Shown here: piece after piece, positions 1 to 9,703 of the stretch
Numbering within the stretch: the stretch's first letter is position 1
Layout of the letters: every line of letters begins with the position of its first letter
Source of the DNA: Magnetovibrio sp.
GTDB taxonomy: Bacteria; Pseudomonadota; Alphaproteobacteria; Rhodospirillales; Magnetovibrionaceae
Assembly (NCBI GenBank): GCA_016763895.1
Contig: JAESSV010000046.1
Span: forward strand, 1-15,405
DNA length: 15,405 bases
Direction of reading: 5' to 3'
The notes under the pieces: model-generated
Database searches by the model: none
What the model saw: only the letters and a program-made list of their open reading frames with translations
What the model was told of the DNA's origin: nothing
Program-made: the position numbers and the translations under genes

Positions 1-56
1 GGGTGTTTTTATTATAAATAAAACTTAAATTTTAACGTGTATTTAAAATAAAATGG

Positions 57-1379
57 CTATATTTTACGTTCAAATATGGCCACAAAAAATCCGTCCGTAT
101 CATGCGAGTGCGGTGTTAAGCGCAAAAACTTGGACTCATCCATATCGGGGCATTCTGATTTTTTGATGGTTTCTGCCCAAACGGTTTGGATTGGAACAAT
201 ATAAAAATCCGGATGATTTTTCAAAAAGGCATCAACGCGGTCTTCGTTTTCATCGCGAAGCAACGAACATGTGGCATAGATCAAGCGTCCACCGGGTTTC
301 ACCAACGTTGCCGAGCTGCGCAGAACTTCGTCTTGCATGCCCATCAATTCATTCAAGCGGTCTTCGGTAAGACGCTTTTTTTGTTCCGGGTGACGCCGCC
401 AGGTGCCAGATCCTGAACACGGAGCATCCACCAAAACCCGATCAAAGGTTTCTTCGACGCCCTTGGTCCATGGATTATTTGGGTCATATACTTCTTGTTC
501 GATTTTGTCGGTCAATTTGGCACGGTGCAAACGTTTGTCCATACGGGCCAAACGTCCGGAATCAATATCCGAAGCCACCAAACGGCCTTTGGAATGTCCG
601 TCTTGAAGGCCCATGCGGTCGGCAATGGCTAACGTTTTTCCACCCGCTCCGGCACAAAAATCAACCACGTTCATGTAAGCTTTGGCGCCCACCAAAAGAC
701 TTAAAATTTGCGAGCCTTCATCTTGAACTTCGACAAAACCTTTTTTAAAGGCTGGGGTGCGCGCAATGTCGGTGTGGGCTTGCAAGGTTAAGCCCATCGG
801 CGACATTTCGGTGAAGTAACTTTTTACGCCGATTTTGCCCAAGGCTTTTTGCGCTTGATCCCTCGATACACGGCCCAATGCGACCCGCAGATCCATGGGA
901 GCAGGGATGTTCATGGCCATCATTTCGGCCATAAATGTTCCCGCATAAACGATTTTTAGTTTATCAGAAAGCCATTGGGGCAATTCGACTTGCACATGTG
1001 CGGGTTGTTCTGGGTCGTCAATCTTTTTGCCGTTTAAGGCTTCGACCAACTCTTCTTCGGCTTCGGAAAGAACACCGGGGCCATGGGGCAGGCTGTTGAA
1101 GTATTGAGTTGCGTCCGAGCCTTCGAGCACTACATCGACCAAAACACGCAAACGCGCGGATTTATTTTGACCAAAAGCGACTTGGCTCAGATGCCAATCC
1201 AAACGATTGATGCGGCGCAAGCATCCATAAACCCGTTCGCGAATGGCACGTCGGGCTTGCGCGCCGACAAAGCGCCGCGCCTGAAACCAGGCCCGCACAA
1301 TGTCGTCCGCAGGACGGCGCTCATCCGCTATTTTACCCAACAGATAAATAGCAGCTTCAGTCCGAGCAGCAGGAGTCAT
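57..1379 (-). CDS. rsmB: RsmB-family 16S rRNA (cytosine-C5) methyltransferase
   Basis: Predicted SAM-dependent m5C methyltransferase of the RsmB/NOL1/NOP2/Sun family, which methylates C967 of 16S rRNA in E. coli. The 440-residue protein has an N-terminal NusB-like helical region (about 1-110) and a C-terminal Rossmann methyltransferase domain. The SAM loop DFCAGAGGKT lies at 239-248. The two family cysteines are present: C321 in DAPCSGSGT and C371 in YATCS, the latter being the usual nucleophile. The C-terminus ends in the family-typical DGFFVAIFERK. The start lies 3 nt after the guaB stop, and a GGAA stretch inside the last guaB codons can serve as ribosome binding site, so it is very probably cotranslated with guaB. 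The family is certain. Assignment to RsmB rather than an RsmF/Sun paralogue rests on the N-terminal region and the guaB linkage. Confidence 0.93.
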   Translation of the reverse strand: MTPAARTEAAIYLLGKIADERRPADDIVRAWFQARRFVGAQARRAIRERVYGCLRRINRLDWHLSQVAFGQNKSARLRVLVDVVLEGSDATQYFNSLPHGPGVLSEAEEELVEALNGKKIDDPEQPAHVQVELPQWLSDKLKIVYAGTFMAEMMAMNIPAPMDLRVALGRVSRDQAQKALGKIGVKSYFTEMSPMGLTLQAHTDIARTPAFKKGFVEVQDEGSQILSLLVGAKAYMNVVDFCAGAGGKTLAIADRMGLQDGHSKGRLVASDIDSGRLARMDKRLHRAKLTDKIEQEVYDPNNPWTKGVEETFDRVLVDAPCSGSGTWRRHPEQKKRLTEDRLNELMGMQDEVLRSSATLVKPGGRLIYATCSLLRDENEDRVDAFLKNHPDFYIVPIQTVWAETIKKSECPDMDESKFLRLTPHSHDTDGFFVAIFERKI

Positions 1380-1382
1380 AAT

Positions 1383-3017
<1,635 letters not shown>

Positions 3018-3022
3018 TTAAG

Positions 3023-3817
3023 ATGATGCGCATTATTAAGTTTTTTGCTCTTATTTTAACACTTTCGGCTCCTGTTTTTTCAATCGCAACGGCGTCAGAG
3101 CTAAAAACCACAGATATCAAAATCGGCGAAGGTGCTGAAGCTGTGACCGGGGCACGGATTGTTGTTCATTACACAGGCTGGACCTTAGACGGCAAACAAT
3201 TTGATAGCTCTCGGGATACCGATACGCCGTACCAATTCACACTTGGGGCTCACGAAGTCATTAAAGGCTGGGACATTGGCCTCCAAGGCATGCGCGTCGG
3301 CGGCAAACGGGAATTGCTGATTCCGTCAAAACTGGCTTACGGAAAGCGCGGATATCCCGGCAACATTGCGCCCAATTCCGATTTAAAGTTTGACGTCGAA
3401 TTGATGGACGTGAAATTCAATGAATACACAATGGTCAACAATAAAAAAGACAATGTCGAGCTGGAAAAACTTCTGGCCCGAGGTGTCCCGGTGATCGATA
3501 TCCGCCGCCCAGCAGAATGGCAAGCAACAGGTGTGATTAAAGGGTCTTATTTGTTAACCGCGTTTAAAAAAAATCAGGGTTTTATTTCTTACTTCTTGCG
3601 TCATATCAAAACCTTGGTGAAGAAAACCGATGAATTTATCATGATTTCTTCAAAAGGACGCCGCAGCATTTACTTAACGCAAATCATGTCGGATCGCAAA
3701 GGTTACACCAGCATTTTCAATGTGCAAAAAGGCATGAATAAATACATAGAGCACGGTGGCGCCGTTGTTCAATATGACGGCAAAAATGAAAATGAACTTA
3801 AAACTGAACCCAAATAA
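3023..3817 (+). CDS. Secreted FKBP-type peptidyl-prolyl isomerase fused to a cysteine-less rhodanese domain
   Basis: 264 residues from the ATG at 3023. The frame is open from 2942, but the later start yields a clean signal peptide (about 1-24, ending in an A-T-A type site), preceded by a GGA 8 nt upstream; the adjacent ATG at 3026 is equally possible. FKBP domain at about 27-132: VHYTGWTLDG, FDSS, VIKGWD and LAYG carry the usual pocket residues (Tyr50, Phe60-Asp61, Trp83, Tyr106), so isomerase activity is plausible. Rhodanese domain at about 144-252: VIDIRRPAEW and the GVIKGS element are present, but the active-site loop reads ISSKGRRS where the downstream paralogue reads ICRSGKRS. Ser209 therefore replaces the catalytic cysteine and sulfurtransferase activity is not expected. 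The C-terminal tail is charged. Probably periplasmic and cotranscribed with the paralogue 11 nt downstream. Substrates unknown. Confidence 0.88.
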   Translation: MMRIIKFFALILTLSAPVFSIATASELKTTDIKIGEGAEAVTGARIVVHYTGWTLDGKQFDSSRDTDTPYQFTLGAHEVIKGWDIGLQGMRVGGKRELLIPSKLAYGKRGYPGNIAPNSDLKFDVELMDVKFNEYTMVNNKKDNVELEKLLARGVPVIDIRRPAEWQATGVIKGSYLLTAFKKNQGFISYFLRHIKTLVKKTDEFIMISSKGRRSIYLTQIMSDRKGYTSIFNVQKGMNKYIEHGGAVVQYDGKNENELKTEPK

Positions 3818-3828
3818 GTGAGTCTATT

Positions 3829-4572
3829 ATGCGTAAACTGATAACATCTGGTCTATTTGCTCTCTTTGTCCTTGTTGGCGCACTGCCATCCGCTCAGGCC
3901 GGAGAATTGATCATCACGGACATTAAGGTCGGCAAAGGGGCTTTGGCCGAAAAGTATGCTGAAGTTTCCGTTCACTACACCGGCTGGACCCTGGACGGTA
4001 AGAAGTTTGATTCCAGCGTTGATCGCGGGAAACCCTTTCGTTTTAAATTAGGGGCTAGAAGCGTCATCCAAGGCTGGGATTTAGGTGTCGAAGGCATGCG
4101 GGTTGGCGGCAAACGCGAACTGATTATCCCCCCCGAAATGGCTTACGGTTCCAAAGGGGCTGGCAATGCCATTCCCCCCAACGCCACCTTGAAGTTTGCC
4201 GTTGAATTGTTGGCTGTGGTTGGTCCAAACTTTAAAAACATCAACAGCCAACAACTCCAAAAAATGATCGACAAAGGCGTGACCGTTATTGACCTTCGTC
4301 GCCCCGATGAATGGGATGCAACGGGCGTCATCAAAGGTGCTCACTTGATCACGGCCTTTGATATAGACAATCGCCTTCAAGTGGATTTCTTGCCAAAACT
4401 TCAGTCTGTTGTTGGCCTTAATGATGAGGTTATTATCATTTGTCGCTCTGGAAAACGGTCTTCACGTATTTCCAATGCTCTGGCCAACAATAAAGGTTTC
4501 AAAGGTATTTATAACGTTAAAGGTGGCATGACCCAGTGGATCAAAGACGGCGGAACCGTCGTGAACCGTTAG
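3829..4572 (+). CDS. Secreted FKBP-type peptidyl-prolyl isomerase fused to a rhodanese domain (intact cysteine)
   Basis: 247 residues. Signal peptide about 1-24 with a good AQA cleavage site. FKBP domain about 25-131 with family pocket residues Tyr50, Phe60-Asp61, Trp83 and Tyr106. Rhodanese domain about 138-247 with VIDLRRPDEW, GVIKGA and an active-site loop CRSGKRSS in which Cys205 is the predicted persulfide carrier. It is a clear paralogue of the upstream gene, collinear over both domains, including near-identical stretches such as EGMRVGGKREL. Predicted role: periplasmic folding catalyst combined with sulfur transfer or thiol chemistry. This is inferred from the two domains; I know of no characterised protein with this arrangement. 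Its stop codon overlaps the stop of the convergent rlmE. Confidence 0.9.
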   Translation: MRKLITSGLFALFVLVGALPSAQAGELIITDIKVGKGALAEKYAEVSVHYTGWTLDGKKFDSSVDRGKPFRFKLGARSVIQGWDLGVEGMRVGGKRELIIPPEMAYGSKGAGNAIPPNATLKFAVELLAVVGPNFKNINSQQLQKMIDKGVTVIDLRRPDEWDATGVIKGAHLITAFDIDNRLQVDFLPKLQSVVGLNDEVIIICRSGKRSSRISNALANNKGFKGIYNVKGGMTQWIKDGGTVVNR

Positions 4573-5306
4573 TCTTTTGTTCGGCCTTTAAAGCCCAAAG
4601 CCACCACATACATTTCGGCAGAATCTTGTCTTGAGGCCGGGGGTTTGTAGTGGCGCACGGTTTCAAAGTCTTTTTTCATGGCGTTCAAAAGATCGACTTC
4701 GGTCCCGCCTTGTAAAACTTTGGCAAGGAAAGTGCCGCCGGGGCTTAGGATTTCGATGGCAAATTCCAACGCCGTTTCACACAGCCCCATGATGCGCAGG
4801 TGATCGGTCGACGTATGGCCCATGGCTTTGGCCGCCATATCGCTCATGACCACATCGGCCTTGCCACCCAAGGCGGCTTTGATATTGCTGGGCGCATCAT
4901 CGTCCATAAAGTCTTGCAACAAGAACGTCACATCCGGCAAAGGTTCCATTTCGTTAATGTCCAAGGCCACAATCTTGCCTTTTCGAGCCTGTTTGCCTTT
5001 GAGCACGGTACGGGCCGCGACTTGCGACCATCCCCCCGGCGTTGCCCCCAAATCCACGACCCGTGAACCTGATTTTAAGACATGAAACTTGTCATCAAGT
5101 TCAACCAGCTTAAAGGCTGCTCGCGAACGATAACCTTGTCGTCCAGCCTCAATGACGTAAGGGTCATTGAGTTGACGTTCCAGCCACAACTTGGACGAAA
5201 TCTTGCGCCCACGAGCGGTTTTAACCTTGGTATGTTTCATACGAACGGTGGGGCCGTGGCCCATTCGTTCTGCGCGTGTTTTATAACCGCGAGGAGGTTT
5301 GGTCAT
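4569..5306 (-). CDS. rlmE: 23S rRNA (uridine-2'-O-)methyltransferase RlmE (FtsJ/RrmJ)
   Basis: Methylates the 2'-O of U2552 in the 23S rRNA A-loop in E. coli. 245 residues from the ATG at 5306. A TTG three codons earlier is possible, but the ATG overlaps the ppx stop as ATGA, a typical coupled start. The K-D-K-E catalytic tetrad is visible: K66 in SRAAFKL, D156 in SDMAAKAMG, K196 in FLAKVLQGG and E231 in SAEMYVVA. The SAM-binding loop VVDLGATPGGWSQVA is at about 83-97. The basic N-terminal extension of about 40 residues before the core is longer than in E. coli; from memory, alphaproteobacterial homologues share it. Second gene of the ppx-rlmE unit. Confidence 0.95.
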   Translation of the reverse strand: MTKPPRGYKTRAERMGHGPTVRMKHTKVKTARGRKISSKLWLERQLNDPYVIEAGRQGYRSRAAFKLVELDDKFHVLKSGSRVVDLGATPGGWSQVAARTVLKGKQARKGKIVALDINEMEPLPDVTFLLQDFMDDDAPSNIKAALGGKADVVMSDMAAKAMGHTSTDHLRIMGLCETALEFAIEILSPGGTFLAKVLQGGTEVDLLNAMKKDFETVRHYKPPASRQDSAEMYVVALGFKGRTKD

Positions 5307-6346
5307 GTGTGACAACCCGATCCTTCATGGGGTGAACGTTGAATATGAATGCCGTCCATTGCCATCAAAGACAACAAAATGCCTTCCCGGATGCCCCGAT
5401 CTGCAACAACCAAAGAGCCCACCGGCCAACGTTTGCATATGGCTTCAAGGACAGCACAGCCAGACATGATCAAATCGCTTCGTTTGGGGCCAATGCAAGG
5501 GTTTTGCATACGTTGCGATGAGCTCAATGTGCTCAAATGCTGAATGATAGCTTGAATATGGTCGAACCGTAAATCTAGCCCATCGATGCAGGACCGATCA
5601 TAGCGTGAAAGATTTAAGTGCAGGGCGCCCAAAGTGGTCACGGTGCCCGATGTGCCCAACATTTGCACCGATCCATTGGTCACCGCTTGAGCAATGCCGT
5701 TGCGGTGATCAAAATCGCGGAGACCCTGATCAATCAAAGTCACGATTTCCCCGTAAGATTCTCCATAACCGGTGCCCCCCTGAAAGCTTTCGGTGAGCGT
5801 CACAACGCCATGGGGCAGGGATATTACATCCAGGGTTTTGGGGGCTAGGGGATTGGACGTATCGATCCACAAAACTTCCGTGCTGCCGCCACCGATATCG
5901 AACACCAAAGCATTGGGACGGTCTTTGTTTAACAAAGGAGAACACCCCGCTAGAGTTAAATTGGCTTCTTCTTCAGCCGAAATGGTTTCTAAGTCTAATT
6001 CGGCTTCAATTTTGACCCGTTTCAGAAAGCTCGGACCATTTTCCGCCCGCCGACAAGCTTCCGTTGCTATGGACCGAACGCGTTTGGCCCCGATTGATTT
6101 TATTTTGGCATTACAAACCTTGAGGGCGTTCAGCGTGCGTTTGATGGCGGCTTCGCTGAGCCGACCTTCGGCGGCGATTCCCTCGCCCAAGCGAACAATC
6201 CGGGAAAAGCTATCCACCACACGAAATCCATCCCCATACGGCCTTGCAACAAGCATACGACAGTTGTTGGTGCCAAGGTCAATGGCAGCATAAGCATGTG
6301 GGTGAGGGGCGTGTGGGGGCTCGGCAGTCTTTGCAGTTTGGTCCAT
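5303..6346 (-). CDS. Ppx/GppA-family phosphatase (exopolyphosphatase-like)
   Basis: 347 residues from the ATG at 6346, chosen for its AGGGA Shine-Dalgarno. An ATG at 6388, 14 codons earlier, has an AAAGG upstream and cannot be excluded. The ASKHA-type phosphate-binding signatures are clear: YAAIDLGTNNCRMLVA near the N-terminus, VFDIGGGSTEVLW in the middle and GTSGTVTTLGAL as the third loop. The family hydrolyses inorganic polyphosphate and/or converts pppGpp to ppGpp, but these activities cannot be separated from sequence here. The protein is the short two-domain form, lacking the C-terminal HD-like domain of E. coli Ppx. Translationally coupled to rlmE through ATGA. Confidence 0.92.
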   Translation of the reverse strand: MDQTAKTAEPPHAPHPHAYAAIDLGTNNCRMLVARPYGDGFRVVDSFSRIVRLGEGIAAEGRLSEAAIKRTLNALKVCNAKIKSIGAKRVRSIATEACRRAENGPSFLKRVKIEAELDLETISAEEEANLTLAGCSPLLNKDRPNALVFDIGGGSTEVLWIDTSNPLAPKTLDVISLPHGVVTLTESFQGGTGYGESYGEIVTLIDQGLRDFDHRNGIAQAVTNGSVQMLGTSGTVTTLGALHLNLSRYDRSCIDGLDLRFDHIQAIIQHLSTLSSSQRMQNPCIGPKRSDLIMSGCAVLEAICKRWPVGSLVVADRGIREGILLSLMAMDGIHIQRSPHEGSGCHT

Positions 6347-6492
6347 AATTTTCCCTGTTACGATCAAGGTCTCGCTTAACAGCACCATAGAACAAACCTT
6401 TAAGAAAGGAAATCAGATATATGCACAGGTCTGTTTCATTTTCTTACATCTTTCGTTAGGGTCAGTTGATCCCACAACAAGGTGTGCCATTT

Positions 6493-8475
6493 ATGTCTAC
6501 AGATAATTCCCCCGCTACATTTTCAATGTCATCCTCAATCGGGGCAAAGGACTTTGATGTTGATCAAGCGTTTGAAGACGCCCAAGCTTTTCTGGCGGTC
6601 TCTGAATTTGCGAAAGCCGAGGCACTTTGTCATAAAATCATTTCAAAAGATGCCCAGCATTCAAGGGCCTGGCATGTGCTTGGTTTTTTGGCCTTGCAAC
6701 AAGGCCAATCCAAACGCGCCCGCGAATTGTTGGAAAAGAGCATTGATTTGGGTAATGATAATCCTTTGATGTTTATGCATTTGGGCATTTCCCGAAGCGT
6801 AACAAACGATCATGAGGGTGCCGTTGATGCTTTGAACACGGCCATTGAAAAGCTGCCGGAACTGGCTCCGGCGCATTTTAATTTAGGTCTGTCGTTGAAA
6901 AAAACCGAAGACCTTCAAGGGGCCGCAGCGGCTTTTCGGGCAACCTTAAAGCTTACCCCAGATCAGGTTGATGCCTGGGTCGAATTGGGAACGGTTGTGT
7001 TGGAAATGGCCCAGTCCAAGGCCTCTGACGATATGGAAGGTGCCCTTCAAGCCTTTGACAAAGCCTTGGCGTTGGACGCCGAACATATTGGCGCGCTCAA
7101 TCAAAAATCACTCGCGTTGCAATACTTAAACCGTATGCCCGAGGCCGAAGCCTTGATGCGAAAAGCCGTCGAATTGGCACCCGAACGGCCTGAGCTCTGT
7201 CTCAATCTAGGGGATTGTTTGTTGTTCACGGATGGAGAAGGGGCCATTGAGGCTTACCGCAAAGCCCTTGCCCAAGACCCGGCCTTTCCGGGCGCAAAAA
7301 CCCGTTTGGCACTCGCCTTGGAACGCATGAAACACACGGACGAGGCCAGCGCCTTGGCCACTCAAATTCTGGACCGTGACCCACAAGATTTTCAAGCCCG
7401 ACTGGCTTTGGTGCGCTGTGAACTGCGCCGCGAAAATTTAGATTGGGCACAAGCCCACATCGATTCGGTGGATATGAAAGCCTTAAATCCTAAGGATTTC
7501 GTCAACGCACAAAAGCTTAAATCATTAATCTTAAATGGAAAAGGCAATTTCGCCGGAGCTTTTAAGGCGGCTCAACTTGGCAACCAGCGCCAATTGGATA
7601 CATTGCCTCCGCATGCCAAAACCAGCCAAGACATGTATGACCGTCTGCAAACGTACCAAACCGCTTTTACGGCCGAACGGGTGAGCGAATGGTCAACGCC
7701 CGGTCATTCAGCCTATGCGGATCCCGTCTTTTTTGTCGGTTTTCCGCGCTCAGGCACCACGCTCATGGAACAAATCCTCAAGGTGCATCCCAACCTTGTT
7801 GCCGGTGGGGAAAATGATTGGCTTAAATCAACACTTGAAGTCCGGTTGCCCAATTACCCAGAAGGTCTCGATGATTTAACGGATGCAAAAGTTGAAGAAA
7901 TACGTGCAACCTATTGGAAAAATGTTGAAAATAGGATTGGTGATCGTGCGAATGGAAAGCGTCTCATTGATAAAATGCCCTTGAACATACTTTATTTGGG
8001 CTTCATCCGCCGCATCTTTCCCCAAGCCAAAATACTGGTGGCCATTCGCGATCCTCGCGATTGTGTGCTCAGTGCCTTTATGCAGAATTTTCAACGCTCA
8101 ACCTATATGGATGAATTCCTCACTTTAGAAAGTGCCGCACGTTTTTATGAAACGGTGACCAACATCTGGTTACAAGGCAAAGACAAGCTAGGCTTGGATG
8201 TTTTTGAATATCGCTATGAAGACCTGGTCACCAATACACGTTCAATGATGGAAGACATCTTGTCCTTTCTCGGCGAGCCTTTCGATGATGCGGTTTGCAG
8301 CCACCATACTCATATGGATGCGAATGAAACCATCGCGACACCAAGCGCGTTGGACGTTTCGCAAGCCATCTTTACACGTTCCCGCAACCGTTGGACCGAT
8401 TACAAGACTGAATTGTCTCCGGTTACAGGCATTTTAAGCAAAAGCATCAATGCCTTAGGCTACCCCGTTTCATGA
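6493..8475 (+). CDS. TPR-repeat sulfotransferase
   Basis: 660 residues from the ATG at 6493, which has an excellent AAGGTG Shine-Dalgarno 8 nt upstream; a TTG at 6466 extends the frame but is poorer. The N-terminal half (about 30-330) is a tetratricopeptide solenoid with several 34-residue units of the A-x-F-x-A-L-x-L type, probably for binding a protein partner. The C-terminal half (about 408-655) is a PAPS-dependent sulfotransferase domain. Its 5'-phosphosulfate loop GFPRSGTTLMEQIL starts at Gly416, and the 3'-phosphate-binding segment IRDPRDCVLS has Arg519 and Ser527. The arrangement resembles bacterial TPR/tyrosylprotein-sulfotransferase-like proteins. The acceptor could be a peptide tyrosine, polysaccharide or lipid and cannot be told from sequence. 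No signal peptide or membrane segment is seen, so it is probably cytoplasmic. The stop overlaps the next start as ATGA. Confidence 0.9.
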   Translation: MSTDNSPATFSMSSSIGAKDFDVDQAFEDAQAFLAVSEFAKAEALCHKIISKDAQHSRAWHVLGFLALQQGQSKRARELLEKSIDLGNDNPLMFMHLGISRSVTNDHEGAVDALNTAIEKLPELAPAHFNLGLSLKKTEDLQGAAAAFRATLKLTPDQVDAWVELGTVVLEMAQSKASDDMEGALQAFDKALALDAEHIGALNQKSLALQYLNRMPEAEALMRKAVELAPERPELCLNLGDCLLFTDGEGAIEAYRKALAQDPAFPGAKTRLALALERMKHTDEASALATQILDRDPQDFQARLALVRCELRRENLDWAQAHIDSVDMKALNPKDFVNAQKLKSLILNGKGNFAGAFKAAQLGNQRQLDTLPPHAKTSQDMYDRLQTYQTAFTAERVSEWSTPGHSAYADPVFFVGFPRSGTTLMEQILKVHPNLVAGGENDWLKSTLEVRLPNYPEGLDDLTDAKVEEIRATYWKNVENRIGDRANGKRLIDKMPLNILYLGFIRRIFPQAKILVAIRDPRDCVLSAFMQNFQRSTYMDEFLTLESAARFYETVTNIWLQGKDKLGLDVFEYRYEDLVTNTRSMMEDILSFLGEPFDDAVCSHHTHMDANETIATPSALDVSQAIFTRSRNRWTDYKTELSPVTGILSKSINALGYPVS

Positions 8476-9086
8476 CAACATCAACCAGGGACCTGGTTTG
8501 CGATTTTGTGGGCGGAGCCGTAGGCCACCGCTTTCGATTTGGCGGAGGACGCGGGCAAGCCTTGCCCAAAGCCGTGGGCATGAAAAACGGTATCACGCCG
8601 ACCATTGTGGATGCCACCGCAGGCCTTGGCGGTGATGCATTCTTGTTGGCTTCGCTCGGCGCCGAGGTGACCTTAATCGAACGTTCACCCCATATGCACA
8701 AATTGCTTGAAGACGGTTTAAAGCGGGCTCTTGATGAAAATGGCGACATTGCAGACGTGATCAAACGTATGACTTTAATAAAAGGCGATGCCATTGACCT
8801 GTTGCCAGACCTTAAGCCACAAGTTGTTCTCGTCGACCCCATGCATCCCCCGCGTAAAAAATCGGCCCTGGTAAAAAGTGAAATGCGCCAGATTCGTGAC
8901 GTCGTCGGAGAAGATCCAGATTCCACTCAATTGATGTTGGCGGCTTTAAAATCGGCTCAAAACCGCGTGGTTCTTAAATGGCCACGGCGCGCAGATCCGT
9001 TAAAAGGTCTTCCGGCGTATTCACATCAAATACTGGGCAAATCTACCCGGTATGACGTATTTATGATCCCCCCTAGCGATTCCTGA
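8472..9086 (+). CDS. rsmJ: RsmJ-like 16S rRNA (guanine-N2) methyltransferase
   Basis: 204 residues. Matches the RsmJ/YhiQ family (m2G1516 of 16S rRNA in E. coli) along its length: CDFVGGAVGHRFRFGGGRGQ at the N-terminus, SAM loop VDATAGLGGDAFLLASLGA, IERSP, DPMHPPRKKSALVKSEMR as the catalytic DPM-type motif, and VVLKWPR in place of the usual VVVKRP. It is about 45 residues shorter than the E. coli protein, lacking the N-terminal lobe and starting almost directly at the core. The methyltransferase fold is complete. Start and preceding stop overlap, so expression depends on the sulfotransferase message. RsmJ is best known from Gammaproteobacteria, so lateral acquisition or a functionally distinct short form is possible. 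Confidence 0.85.
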   Translation: MTTSTRDLVCDFVGGAVGHRFRFGGGRGQALPKAVGMKNGITPTIVDATAGLGGDAFLLASLGAEVTLIERSPHMHKLLEDGLKRALDENGDIADVIKRMTLIKGDAIDLLPDLKPQVVLVDPMHPPRKKSALVKSEMRQIRDVVGEDPDSTQLMLAALKSAQNRVVLKWPRRADPLKGLPAYSHQILGKSTRYDVFMIPPSDS

Positions 9087-9133
9087 AAACAGGCTTATAT
9101 ATAAACTGGTTATAACAATACACAGGTGCATAG

Positions 9134-9634
9134 ATGCCCGATGCGAAAAGTCTGCCCGAGCCTGAGATCATTCCTCCTGGGGCGTCTTCCCAACATTCTC
9201 ACCAAAATCCTCACCAAAATTCAGATCAAAATTCTCACCAAAATTCAAAAAAATCAGCCCGTGCAAACTTTGAAGATTTTTCTGCTGAATTAAACAAGAT
9301 CTCAAAAAACAAAATGACGATGCCGCGCGCGACATATGCTTTGTACGCCATTGCCGTTGTCACGGGTGTGCCGATGTTGATTGGCTTGATTATGGCCTAT
9401 TTAGCCAAAAGTGATGTCCCGGCGTGGTTGGAAACACATTATAGTTTCCTCATTCGCACGTTTTGGTACGGCATGGTTTTGATCCTGATTGGTTTTTTAA
9501 CCTTTATGTTGGGTGTCGGTATGTTTATTTTAGGCTTAATGCCCATATGGTATGTGGTTCGTATTGTTCGGGGGTGGATGTTGTTGGAAAATCAACAGCC
9601 CATTCCAAATCCGAAAAGTTGGCTTTTTAGCTAA
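9134..9634 (+). CDS. Small membrane protein with DUF4870/Tic20-like signature
   Basis: 166 residues, start preceded by AGGTG 5 nt upstream. The N-terminal ~60 residues are polar and probably disordered, with a repeated (H/D)QN(S/P) stretch at about 23-38. Then come a hydrophobic segment at about 66-91 and a long hydrophobic hairpin region at about 108-145. Between them lies the HYSFLIRTFWYG signature, which I associate from memory with DUF4870-type small membrane proteins. The C-terminus is short and probably cytoplasmic. Function unknown. It lies 47 nt after rsmJ and 84 nt before the next frame. Confidence 0.75.
   Translation: MPDAKSLPEPEIIPPGASSQHSHQNPHQNSDQNSHQNSKKSARANFEDFSAELNKISKNKMTMPRATYALYAIAVVTGVPMLIGLIMAYLAKSDVPAWLETHYSFLIRTFWYGMVLILIGFLTFMLGVGMFILGLMPIWYVVRIVRGWMLLENQQPIPNPKSWLFS
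9200..9247 (+). repeat. Four 12-bp tandem units inside a coding region
   Basis: Units at 9200-9211, 9212-9223, 9224-9235 and 9236-9247 follow the pattern CACCAAAATTCA with one to three substitutions each (one unit starts GAT, the first ends CCT). They encode HQNP, HQNS, DQNS and HQNS in frame. Because the period is a multiple of three, copy-number change would lengthen or shorten the linker without a frameshift. Confidence 0.9.
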
Positions 9635-9703
9635 ATTTAAGACTTATAATTCTGAAGAAGCTATTTTTTCTTTCCTGAATATGCTCATTTAGATCAAAGA
9701 AAG

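Noticed and set aside
1..56. AT-rich tail downstream of rsmB
   Set aside because: Inspected for a terminator or the start of another gene; no convincing stem or start is visible in 56 bases.
8447..8926. A 159-codon minus-strand open frame opposite rsmJ
   Set aside because: It lies wholly opposite a recognised gene, is low-complexity (Ser/Arg/Pro-rich) and has no recognisable motif, so it is a shadow frame.
9060..9090. Small inverted repeat CCTG-AAAA-CAGG at the end of rsmJ as a terminator
   Set aside because: Only four base pairs and no T tract follows, so it would not terminate transcription.
9684..9697. FNR/Anr-like box (CTCAT-N4-ATCAA) upstream of the transporter
   Set aside because: Only the right half-site fits; the left half matches 3 of 5 positions. 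Too weak to call.
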